This document shows positions 7,825 through 15,556 of a stretch of 64,000 bases of DNA, piece after piece. Under the pieces are notes generated by a model. It had not been told where the DNA came from. It worked only from the letters and a program-made list of their open reading frames with translations, and made no database searches. The DNA is taken from NCBI GenBank assembly GCA_016713535.1, contig JADJOY010000011.1:16253-80252 (forward strand). Direction: 5' to 3'. Position 1 is the stretch's first letter; every line of letters starts with the position of its first letter. Both the position numbers and the translations under genes were made by a program. The DNA comes from Deltaproteobacteria bacterium. Lineage in GTDB: Bacteria; JADJOY01.

Positions 7825-8388
7825 ATGAGCGCGATCGAAGACGTGCGGGCGAAGCTCCCCCCGGCCGCGCGCGACCTCTCGCTCAACCTCGCCTCGGTGC
7901 TGGGCGGCGAGAGCGTGCTGAGCGCGGCGCAGCGCTGGGGCGTGGCGGTGGCGGCGGCGATCGCGTCGCGCGAGCCCGGGCTGCGCGACGCGGTCATCGA
8001 GGAGGCGCGCACGGTGGCGCCCGAGAGCGCGATCGAGGACGCCGTCGCGGGAGCGGCGCTGATGGGCATGAACAACGTGCTCTACCGCTTCCGCCACTTC
8101 CTCGCCGACCAGGGCCGCCAGAGCTACGACGCGCACCCGGCGCGGCTCAGGATGCAGCGCCTGGTGCGGCCCGCGGGCGCGAAGGTCGACTTCGAACTGG
8201 TGTGCCTCGCGGTGAGCGCGATCCACGGCTGCGAGCGGTGCGTGGTCGCCCACGAGCGGGCGGTGATCGAGGGCGGGCTCGGGCCCGAGCACGTATTCGA
8301 GGCGGTGCGGATCGCGGCGACGATCCACGGCGCGGCGGTGGCGCTCGAGTCCGCGTCGATCGCCGCGCCGGTGTCCGCCGCGGCGTGA
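7825..8388 (+). CDS. ahpD: Alkylhydroperoxidase AhpD
   Basis: The 187-residue carboxymuconolactone decarboxylase-fold protein shows the AhpD active site CERCVVAHE near residues 130-138: the CxxC redox pair with the proton-relay His. The helical body (MGMNNVLYRFRHF) is also typical. In mycobacteria AhpD accepts electrons from lipoylated dihydrolipoamide acyltransferase and reduces oxidised AhpC. The start lies one base after the ahpC stop, so the two are cotranscribed and probably translationally coupled. Length is normal for the family. Confidence 0.93.
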   Translation: MSAIEDVRAKLPPAARDLSLNLASVLGGESVLSAAQRWGVAVAAAIASREPGLRDAVIEEARTVAPESAIEDAVAGAALMGMNNVLYRFRHFLADQGRQSYDAHPARLRMQRLVRPAGAKVDFELVCLAVSAIHGCERCVVAHERAVIEGGLGPEHVFEAVRIAATIHGAAVALESASIAAPVSAAA

Positions 8389-8522
8389 GGCCGCGCGAGA
8401 TCGGCCCGGACCTGAAGCGAAGGCCGCCACACAGCGCCGGGCGGCGCCCCCCCGAGCACGCATCTGGCCCGCCGTCCGCGCAAGAGCGATGATGACGGCT
8501 TTCGAAGCGGGGGTGCGAGCGG

Positions 8523-11500
8523 ATGCTCATCGGGTGGGCGCGGGCTGAGCGGAAGGCGTTCGTGGGTCGCGTGACGGTGCTGGCGCTGGCCCTGGTCTGC
8601 GGCGGTGCCGCGTGGGCAAAGGCGGGGACGGTCTCCACCGCAGCGGACCGCGTGCTCGCGCAGCCCAACCTCACCTCCAACGTCCTCAACCAGCCCACCG
8701 TGAAGAGTCTCTTCCTGCCGAGCGACGTCACCCGTGACGGCACGGTCGGCAACACCCGCTTCTTCGTCGCCGACACCTTCAACAGCCGCGTGCTCGGCTT
8801 AGAGTGCGCGGGCAGCAACTGCGTGCTGCCGGGCTTCGCGACGGCGAGCAAGGTCTTCGGCCAGCCCGACTTCGCGAGCTACGCCTCGAACGGCGCGGGC
8901 GTCACGGCCACCAGCCTCGCCTTCCCACGCGGCGTCGCCGTCGATGCGAGCGGCCGGCTCTTCGTCGCCGACACCGACAACAACCGCGTGCTCGTCTACA
9001 ACGGCCCGTGGAGCGACGCGACCGCCGACCTCGTGATCGGCCAGACCTCGCTCACCGCCAACGGCGCCGGTAGCACCCTCGCCAAGCTGCGCGCGCCGGA
9101 GGGTGTCCACGTCGACGGCTCGGGTGCGTTGTGGGTCGCGGACACCGGCAACAACCGCGTCCTCAAGTTCACCAGCATCGCGACCGGCGCCACCGCCGCG
9201 CTCGCGATCGGCGGGAGTGGCGCCGCGAGCGCCGCCACCATGAGCGCGCCGCGCGGCGTGGTCACCGACTCTTCGGGCTGGCTCTACGTGGCGGACACCG
9301 GGTTCAGCCGGGTGCTGGGCTTCACCGCGCCGGTCGCGAACGGCGACTCCGCGGACGTCGTGTTCGGCCACGGCGGGAGCTTCACCAACGGCAACGCCAA
9401 CCAGGGCGGAGTGAGCGCCGCGAGCCTCGCGCTCCCCGAGAAGGTCGCCACCGACGGCAGCGGTCGGCTGTGGATCGCCGACACCGGCAACCAGCGGGTG
9501 CTGGAGGTGGACTCGCCGCACGCGAGCGGCTCGGCCGACCGGGTCTACGGGCAGGTGGACGCGTCGCAGAACGCGGTCTTCACCACCAACGTCGCCAACG
9601 CGCCCGACGGCTTCGTCAACGCCGCCGGTCTCGATGGCCCGCGCGGGCTCGTCCTCGACGGCAACGGCACGCTGTGGGTGTGCGACCGCGAGCAGAGCCG
9701 CATCCTCGCCTTCGACTCGCCGCTCGCCGCCGGCACCGCGCCACGCGTCGCCGACCGCGCCCTCGGCAAGCAGCTCTTCGTGGACGCGTCGGCCAACGAG
9801 CCGAGCGCCACGCGCATGAACAACCCTAACGGTGTCGCGGTGGACACGAGCGTCACGCCCAACCGGCTGTGGGTGAACGACCTCGGCAACAACCGCGTGC
9901 TCGGCTTCGACGACACCGCCTCGCTGGCGAACGGCGACGCCGCCACCGCGGTGCTAGGCCAGAGCAACTTCTCGAGCGGCGCCACCAACGCCGGCATCAA
10001 CCCGGCGCTCCAGAACGCGTCCACCGCGGTGGCGAGCGCGAGCTCGTTCTTCTTCCCGGAGGGCGTCGCCGTGGATGGCTTCGGCACGGTCTACGTCGCC
10101 GACACCTCGAACAGCCGCGTCGTCGCGTTCGAGGACCCGTTCAGCGACACCACCGCCGATCAGGTGTTCGGCCAGGGTGACTTCACCGCGCGCAACCCGA
10201 GCTTCCCGTACGGCACCGCGTCGAGCCTGGTGGCGCCGCAAGGCGTGGCGCTCGGCCCGACCAACGACCTGTGGGTCGCCGACACCCTCGACCACCGCGT
10301 GGTGCGGTTCTCGAACGCGCCCTCGCAGCCCGCCACCTCCGCCAGCGCCGATCTGGTGCTCGGCCAGAGCGGCTTCGTGTCGAGCGTGAGCTTCCCGCCC
10401 TACACGTCGGGCTGCGCCGCCAACCGCATGAACGCTCCCGAGGGCGTGACGCTGGGGCCGAGCGGCCGGCTCTACGTCGCCGACACCCAGAACCACCGGG
10501 TGCTGGTGTTCGCGCCACCGTTCGCGAGCGGCATGAACGCCGACGCGGTGCTCGGCCAGGCGAACCTCACGAGCTGCGCCGCCAACCGCGGCGGTGCGGC
10601 GGGTGCCTCGACGCTCGCCTCGCCGCGAGGCGTCCTCGAGGACGAGCTGCGCAACCTCTACGTCGCCGACTACGGCAACAACCGGGCGCTGGTGTTCCAC
10701 GCGCCCTTCGACGGCGGCGACACCACCGCCGACGAGGTGATCGGGCAGGCGAGCTTCACCGCCACCGGCGTCGTGCCGCCCACCGCGAGCACGCTGTTCA
10801 GCCCCGAGGCCGTCGCGCTCGACGGTGACGGGCGACTCTTCATCGCCGACCGCGAGAACTCGCGCGTCACGCGCTACGCCACCAGCAACGGCGGGGCGGT
10901 GATCCTCGACACCCCGGCTGCGCCGGTGGTGGTCGGCACGCTGCTCACGCTCACCGGGACGGGCTTCTCGCCGGGCTCGGTGATCAAGGTCTTCGTGGCC
11001 ACGGCGTCGGGGCCGGTGGCGTTCGGGCCGTTCACGCCCGCCACCCAGGAGCCGGGCAGGCTCACGTGGACGGTGGATCCGTCCATCCCGCTCGGCAACG
11101 GCTTCGTCGCGATCCAGGTCATCAACACCGATCAGGGCTTCCTCTCGTCGAACCTGGTGAGCGCTCTGCTCTACGGTTCGGCCGGTCTGAACATCCCCAC
11201 CGTCACCGCGGTGAACGGCGTGGCGCTCGCGCCCGCCGACCCGTCGATCGCCACCGCGAACGTCGAGACCACGGTGGCGCAGGGCTCGACCGTGACGCTC
11301 ACCGGGACGGGCTTCTCGAACGCGCTCGTGAACCTCTTCACCGCGACAGGCAACGCGGGTCCGCTCACGCCGCTCGGGGGCGCCTCGGCGACGCAGCTCC
11401 AAGTCGTGATCCCGAACGGCACGCCCACCGGGCCGGGTTCGATCCAGGTGGTGAACTCGCCTTACACGGGCAACGTGAAGTCGAACGCGGTGTCGGTGCC

Positions 11501-11816
11501 GATCGGGCCCGCGATCTCGATCTCGTCGGTGTCGGCGGCGGGGAGCCTGGTGACGGTGAACGGCGCCGGCTTCTCGGTGCTCACCGTCATCAACCTCTTC
11601 AACGCGACTCCCGGCGGCGTCGTGAACCTGGGCGGCTTGCTCGGCAACGGCAGCGGGGTGATCCCGCTCACGTTCGTGAGCGAGAGCCAGTTCGAGTTCA
11701 CGATCCCGGGTGGCGCCACGCCGGGTCCAGCGTACGTGCAGGCGCTCAACCCACCGTTCATCCCGTTCAGCTCGACGGGCAACGACCCGGACGGAGCATT
11801 CACGGTCCCGCCATGA
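8523..11816 (+). CDS. Secreted NHL-repeat propeller protein with IPT/TIG-like C-terminal domains
   Basis: A 1097-residue exported protein with an N-terminal signal (VTVLALALVCGGAAWAKAG). It has about twelve NHL repeats across residues roughly 70-790, each of the form GVAVDxSGRLFVADTDNNRV followed by LVFxxP and a GQxxF linker. This predicts two six-bladed beta-propellers or one long array. The C-terminal 300 residues hold at least three IPT/TIG-like modules with the repeated signature LTLTGTGFSPGSVIKVF / VTLTGTGFSNALVNLF / VTVNGAGFSVLTVINLF. These folds bind proteins or carbohydrates; no catalytic residues are seen. The stop overlaps the start of the acyltransferase gene (ATGA), implying coupling. 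No lipobox or sorting tail is visible, so it is probably free in the periplasm or medium. Confidence 0.85.
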   Translation: MLIGWARAERKAFVGRVTVLALALVCGGAAWAKAGTVSTAADRVLAQPNLTSNVLNQPTVKSLFLPSDVTRDGTVGNTRFFVADTFNSRVLGLECAGSNCVLPGFATASKVFGQPDFASYASNGAGVTATSLAFPRGVAVDASGRLFVADTDNNRVLVYNGPWSDATADLVIGQTSLTANGAGSTLAKLRAPEGVHVDGSGALWVADTGNNRVLKFTSIATGATAALAIGGSGAASAATMSAPRGVVTDSSGWLYVADTGFSRVLGFTAPVANGDSADVVFGHGGSFTNGNANQGGVSAASLALPEKVATDGSGRLWIADTGNQRVLEVDSPHASGSADRVYGQVDASQNAVFTTNVANAPDGFVNAAGLDGPRGLVLDGNGTLWVCDREQSRILAFDSPLAAGTAPRVADRALGKQLFVDASANEPSATRMNNPNGVAVDTSVTPNRLWVNDLGNNRVLGFDDTASLANGDAATAVLGQSNFSSGATNAGINPALQNASTAVASASSFFFPEGVAVDGFGTVYVADTSNSRVVAFEDPFSDTTADQVFGQGDFTARNPSFPYGTASSLVAPQGVALGPTNDLWVADTLDHRVVRFSNAPSQPATSASADLVLGQSGFVSSVSFPPYTSGCAANRMNAPEGVTLGPSGRLYVADTQNHRVLVFAPPFASGMNADAVLGQANLTSCAANRGGAAGASTLASPRGVLEDELRNLYVADYGNNRALVFHAPFDGGDTTADEVIGQASFTATGVVPPTASTLFSPEAVALDGDGRLFIADRENSRVTRYATSNGGAVILDTPAAPVVVGTLLTLTGTGFSPGSVIKVFVATASGPVAFGPFTPATQEPGRLTWTVDPSIPLGNGFVAIQVINTDQGFLSSNLVSALLYGSAGLNIPTVTAVNGVALAPADPSIATANVETTVAQGSTVTLTGTGFSNALVNLFTATGNAGPLTPLGGASATQLQVVIPNGTPTGPGSIQVVNSPYTGNVKSNAVSVPIGPAISISSVSAAGSLVTVNGAGFSVLTVINLFNATPGGVVNLGGLLGNGSGVIPLTFVSESQFEFTIPGGATPGPAYVQALNPPFIPFSSTGNDPDGAFTVPP

Positions 11817-12724
11817 GCTTACAGGTCCCCGAATTCCTGGCTTGGTCCAAGGGCTCGAGTCACTGGGCCGAGGGCGTCGAGGTCGAGCACCCGGGAAGGG
11901 TCTCGGCCAGCTTCGCGGAGAAGGTGCGCCGATTCCTCGCGCCGGTGGTGAAGGTGTCGCACCGCCCGACGCTCGAGGGGCTCGAGAACCTGCCGATCGA
12001 TCGACCCTACATGCTGGTGGCCAACCACTCGGCGGGGCTCGGCATCGCCGAGATCCTGTCGTTCCTGGTGCTCTACCTGGAGAAGGTCGGGATCGCCCGC
12101 CCGCTCGCCGGCTTCGCGCTGCCGCTCGGGTTCCGCGTGCCGGGGCTGCGCTGGGTGCTGCGCGAGGTCGGCGCGATCCCGTCGACCTACGCCGCCGCCG
12201 AGCGCGCGCTCGGTGCGGGGGTGCCGCTCCTGGTGTTCCCGGGCGGCGACCACGAGACGCTCCGCCCGGTGTGGATGGCGCACCAGGTGGACTTCGGTGG
12301 GCGCACCGGCTTCCTGCGCGCGGCGCGCCGCGCGCACGTGCCGATCGTGCCGATGGGGATCCGGGGCAGCCACTTCACCGCGCCGGTGCTGTGGCGCTCG
12401 GAGTTGCTCGCGACGCTGCTGGTGTTCCCGCGCTTGATCGGCCAGAAGCGCTGGGGGCTCTCGGTGCTCGGGGTGATCGTGAGCGCGCTGATCGTGGCGT
12501 TCGTGCCGGGACCGTGGCCGCTGCGTGCGCTGCTGGTGTGGCTCTGGCTCGGCTCGCCACTGGTGTTCCAGGCGTGGGTGCCGTGGACGATCCGGTTCCG
12601 GATCGGCAGGCCGATCGAGCCGGCTGAGCTCTTCCCCGACGACGCCACCCAGGGCACCGACCCCGCGCTCTGGAACGCGCTGCCGAAGGTCGAGAGCGCC
12701 GTGCAGGCGCTCGTCGACGCGTGA
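11813..12724 (+). CDS. Lysophospholipid acyltransferase-family membrane protein (PlsC-like)
   Basis: The 303-residue protein carries acyltransferase block I as NHSAGLGIAE and a block III-like FPGGDHETLRPVW, followed by RAARRAHVPIVPMGIRG and a hydrophobic C-terminal half with probable membrane segments (WGLSVLGVIVSALIVAFVPG). The family moves acyl chains from acyl-CoA or acyl-ACP onto glycerol-phosphate-type acceptors. The second residue of the catalytic HX4D pair is not obvious (Gly at the expected site), which is odd and may indicate a divergent subfamily. The ATG overlaps the stop of the NHL protein, and a GNAT gene follows 18 bp later. Family placement is good; substrate unknown. Confidence 0.78.
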   Translation: MSLQVPEFLAWSKGSSHWAEGVEVEHPGRVSASFAEKVRRFLAPVVKVSHRPTLEGLENLPIDRPYMLVANHSAGLGIAEILSFLVLYLEKVGIARPLAGFALPLGFRVPGLRWVLREVGAIPSTYAAAERALGAGVPLLVFPGGDHETLRPVWMAHQVDFGGRTGFLRAARRAHVPIVPMGIRGSHFTAPVLWRSELLATLLVFPRLIGQKRWGLSVLGVIVSALIVAFVPGPWPLRALLVWLWLGSPLVFQAWVPWTIRFRIGRPIEPAELFPDDATQGTDPALWNALPKVESAVQALVDA

Positions 12725-12742
12725 GCGGCGGCGGTCGGCGCG

Positions 12743-13231
12743 ATGACGTCGAGCGCGGGCGATCTCGTCATCCGTCCCGCGGCGCCCGCGGATCGCGCGG
12801 GTTTCCTCGACGCGGCGCTGCGGTCGTGGCTCGACGCATACGCGGAGCTCTTGCCGCGCGAGCAGGTCGAGTCCGCGCCCGCGATGCTCGAGCGCGCGTT
12901 CGAGAAGCGCGCCGGCGAGCTCAGGGTTGCGATCGTCGACGGCGGGATCGTGGGCTTCTACTCGCTCGGACCGGTCGACGATCCCGAGCAGCGCAACTAC
13001 CTGTGGCACGTGTACGTCGACCCGCGGGCGCAGCGGCGTGGGGTGGGGCGGGCGCTCACCGAGGCGGCGCTCGCCGAGCTCGCGGCGCGAGGGGAGACCC
13101 GCGCGTGGCTCGACGTCCTCGCCGGCAACGCCAAGGCGCGGGCCTTCTACGCCGCGCTCGGCTGGAGCGAGATCGGGCGCGACGCCTCGGGCGAATACGA
13201 GCTGGTGATCCTGGAGCGCGAGCTGCGCTGA
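12743..13231 (+). CDS. GNAT-family N-acetyltransferase
   Basis: The 162-residue protein has the GNAT motif order: IRPAAPADRAGFLDAAL at the N-terminus, IVGFYSL (motif D/A strand), LWHVYVDPRAQRRGVGRAL (acetyl-CoA pyrophosphate loop, RRGVG) and LDVLAGNAKARAFYAALGW (motif B). It would acetylate a small amine or protein N-terminus in the cytosol; the substrate cannot be read from sequence. It sits 18 bp after the acyltransferase gene on the same strand and is likely the last gene of that operon. A dense block of repeat modules follows. Confidence 0.88.
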   Translation: MTSSAGDLVIRPAAPADRAGFLDAALRSWLDAYAELLPREQVESAPAMLERAFEKRAGELRVAIVDGGIVGFYSLGPVDDPEQRNYLWHVYVDPRAQRRGVGRALTEAALAELAARGETRAWLDVLAGNAKARAFYAALGWSEIGRDASGEYELVILERELR

Positions 13232-13239
13232 GGTCTTCG

Positions 13240-13697
13240 CACAGCGATCGATGGCCGCGTCGCGGCGAGGTGGTGAGGCGATCGAGCGAGAGCGAAGCGC
13301 CGCGATGGGACGGAGCCCCCCGCGCTACGAAAGCATCGTAGCGACGGGGGTTCCATCCCCCGTCGCCGGGCCGACGCGTGTCCGCGCCGGATTCGGGGTG
13401 GGCCCCCGTACTGGGATCGATTGCAGGGGCGACGCCACGACCTCGCGTATCGCCGGCGCGGCAGGCGCCGCGCCCTCCGACGGGGCGGGGTCTTGGAAAG
13501 ACCCCGAAGAAACACAGTGCGGGGGGCTGGAACGTGCTCGAGCCCATGGCCACTCGGCCGGCTCGCGCCACGCGGGGACCCGTCGCACGGCGCGTCGCAG
13601 CGCGACGCCACGAGCGAAGCGAGTGCCTCGAGAGTGGGGCCCCGCCGGGATTCACTCCCGGCGGGCGGGGGGCTGGAACAGCCCCCCGAAAACCTCG
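13240..13697. repeat. Intergenic block of dispersed palindromic repeat modules
   Basis: This gene-free stretch combines two recurring families. The first (about 13260-13380) has a palindrome around gtagcgacgggggttccatc with cccccgtcgccgggcc; related copies lie at about 41100-41200 and, inverted, at about 44306-44340 and 53384-53440. The second (about 13590-13697) has gacgccacgagcgaagcgag, a ccgccggg/cccggcgg hairpin and the hairpin ggggggct-ggaac-agcccccc; copies lie at about 41232-41565 and, inverted, about 53264-53370. The hairpins lie at gene 3' ends and could stop transcription or bind a structural factor. No gene is supported. Confidence 0.7.
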
Positions 13698-14216
13698 TCA
13701 GGGCCGCTTGGTGCCGATCCAGGTGCCGTCGTAGCTGCCGGTGTAGGCGATGTCCGCGAACGAGCCCGCGACGTCGCCGGTCGCCGTGCCGCTCAAGGTG
13801 TTCCCGGCCAGCGTGATCGATCCCTCGATCGTGGCGGTCTTGAAGGTGTCTTCGCCGAAGAGCGTGGTGCAGCTCTGGTCGGGATCGAGCACCGCCGTGA
13901 GGTCGCTGGTGCGGTGCAAGCTCAGCGTGCACGAGAGCCCGGAGCGGACGGAGACCGCGGTCAGCTCGACGGCGCCGTTGGCGCCATCCTCGATCGTGAA
14001 GAGCGCGGCGGTCGTGAAGCTCTGATCCGGTGTCTCGGGGGGCGCGCTGAACGTGACCGTGGCCTGGAAGGTCATGTCGTAAGCGCCCGCGAGCGCACCG
14101 GCCCCGGCGAGCGGGTCGAAGCCCGAGCTGCCGCTGTCGCTGCCGCAGCCGAGCGGTGCGAGTCCTGCGCCGAGCACGAATCCGATCGTGGCCAGCCGAC
14201 GAACCAAGCTCTTCAT
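13698..14216 (-). CDS. Predicted lipoprotein of unknown function
   Basis: The 172-residue product starts MKSLVRRLATIGFVLGAG and has a lipobox ending in LAPLGC followed by Gly/Ser. The ATG has a strong gaggagg site. The mature part is rich in beta-prone Thr/Ala/Gly stretches (YDMTFQATVTFSAPPETPD, TIEGSITLAGNTLSGTATGD, YTGSYDGTWIGTKRP), resembling small beta-sandwich or lipocalin-like lipoproteins common in myxobacteria. No family is named. It is transcribed away from the esterase operon. The gene's 3' end abuts a hairpin repeat. Confidence 0.75.
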   Translation of the reverse strand: MKSLVRRLATIGFVLGAGLAPLGCGSDSGSSGFDPLAGAGALAGAYDMTFQATVTFSAPPETPDQSFTTAALFTIEDGANGAVELTAVSVRSGLSCTLSLHRTSDLTAVLDPDQSCTTLFGEDTFKTATIEGSITLAGNTLSGTATGDVAGSFADIAYTGSYDGTWIGTKRP

Positions 14217-14335
14217 CGCGCTCCTCCTCGGCGGCCGCACGCGCGGCCGCGCTGCGGCGAGTCTAGCAACTGCTGGCGCTGGCGGCTCCCGCCTCAGCGC
14301 GGACCGAGTCGTTCGCGGAAAGCGCTGCTCTGCCG

Positions 14336-14366
14336 TTGACAGCGCTTTTGACGCGCTGCGCATAAT
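14336..14366 (+). promoter_or_regulatory. Putative sigma70-type promoter of the esterase operon
   Basis: TTGACA (14336-14341) and CATAAT (14361-14366) are separated by 19 bp, somewhat longer than the ideal 17. They lie about 90 bp upstream of the esterase start in the AT-richest part of this divergent region. The match to both boxes is good, but the spacing makes the call tentative. Confidence 0.4.
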
Positions 14367-14455
14367 CGTCCTTTCACTCGACTCTTGCCGCGCGATGCCG
14401 TCGGTCCGAGGCACGCGCGTTCGAAGGCCACCTGGGAGTGGCCAAGGGGGAAGGT

Positions 14456-15556
14456 GTGAGCTTGGGGGGAACCGATCGATCCAGCCGGCCCGCGGGCGGC
14501 TGCCGCGCGGCGCTGCTCGTCGCGCTGCTGGCGGCGTTGGCCGCGACGTCGCCACCCGCGCGCGCGCAGTCGTGCGACCCCGCCACCGGTAGCCCGCCGG
14601 GCGAGGTCTTCCTGGGGCCGAACGGTGAGCAATTCCACCCGCAGAACACGAGCTGCCCGGACCAGTTCGTGGCGCCGGCGTGCAAGAACGGCACGAAGCT
14701 CACCTACGTCGACCCCGACGATCCCAACGGGCTGCGGCGCTACGCGTGCGTGTCGTCGCCCGCCGGTGCCACGAACCTGCCGCTGGTGGTGTTCCTCCAT
14801 CCGTCGCGGATCCGCACCATCGACTCCCAGTTCGGCGGCCAGGGGCCGGTCGCGCCGTCGACGCTCCTCCAGCAGTACCAGGCGAGCGCGGATCTCGGCG
14901 GCGCGACGCCCGGCTACGTGCTGCTCATGCCGCAGGGGCGTTGCCTCAAGGCGCCGCCGACGTCGTCGGGAGACGGCACGCGCTTCGACGTCTTCTACAA
15001 GGACCCGGCCCACAACCTCGACGTGCGCGCGGTGCGGGCCTTCATCCAGCAGCTCGCCGATCGCACCACCTTCGACGAGAACGGCGGCTCCGTGGCGCTG
15101 CCGTCGACGCTCGCCACCGTCGACTCGAAACGCGTCTACCTCATGGACTGGTCGAACGGCGGCTACATGGCGCACATGCTGGCGCTCTACCACCCCGAGC
15201 AGTTCGCGGCGGTGGCGAGCTTCGCCAACGGCGATCCCTTCGATCGTGGGCCGTGTCCGGTGCCGCTTCCCGCGGTGAGCCGCCGGCCCGGGATGATGGT
15301 CGTCCACGCCGAGTGTGACCCGCTCGTGCAGTGCAGCGAGGTGGCGAGCTGGATGGGGGCCTTGCGCAACGCCGGATGGGCCGCCGAGGACACCGTCGAC
15401 GTGGTCACGGACAGCACCAAGGTGCAGGTCCTCGCCCAATGCAACCAGCTCTCCGAGGCGGCGCAGCGCCAGTGCCCGACCTCCGCGCACAACACCTACG
15501 CGAACCCGCAGCTCCCCACGATGTTCGCGTTCCTCAAGAGGTACCGGCTGCCATGA
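14456..15556 (+). CDS. Secreted PHB-depolymerase/feruloyl-esterase-like alpha/beta hydrolase
   Basis: From the GTG preceded by aagggggaagg, the product is 366 residues with a signal peptide (AALLVALLAALAATSPPARAQ). The hydrolase core shows the oxyanion strand LPLVVFLHPS, a nucleophile elbow DWSNGGYMAH (Ser in place of the usual GxSxG start), a probable acid in HAECDPLV and a candidate histidine in TSAHNTYAN near the C-terminus. This is the layout of PHB depolymerase/LpqC-type esterases acting on polyesters or feruloyl esters outside the cytoplasm. Several cysteines may form disulfides. The stop overlaps the start of the next gene (ATGA), so the two are coupled. Confidence 0.72.
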   Translation: MSLGGTDRSSRPAGGCRAALLVALLAALAATSPPARAQSCDPATGSPPGEVFLGPNGEQFHPQNTSCPDQFVAPACKNGTKLTYVDPDDPNGLRRYACVSSPAGATNLPLVVFLHPSRIRTIDSQFGGQGPVAPSTLLQQYQASADLGGATPGYVLLMPQGRCLKAPPTSSGDGTRFDVFYKDPAHNLDVRAVRAFIQQLADRTTFDENGGSVALPSTLATVDSKRVYLMDWSNGGYMAHMLALYHPEQFAAVASFANGDPFDRGPCPVPLPAVSRRPGMMVVHAECDPLVQCSEVASWMGALRNAGWAAEDTVDVVTDSTKVQVLAQCNQLSEAAQRQCPTSAHNTYANPQLPTMFAFLKRYRLP

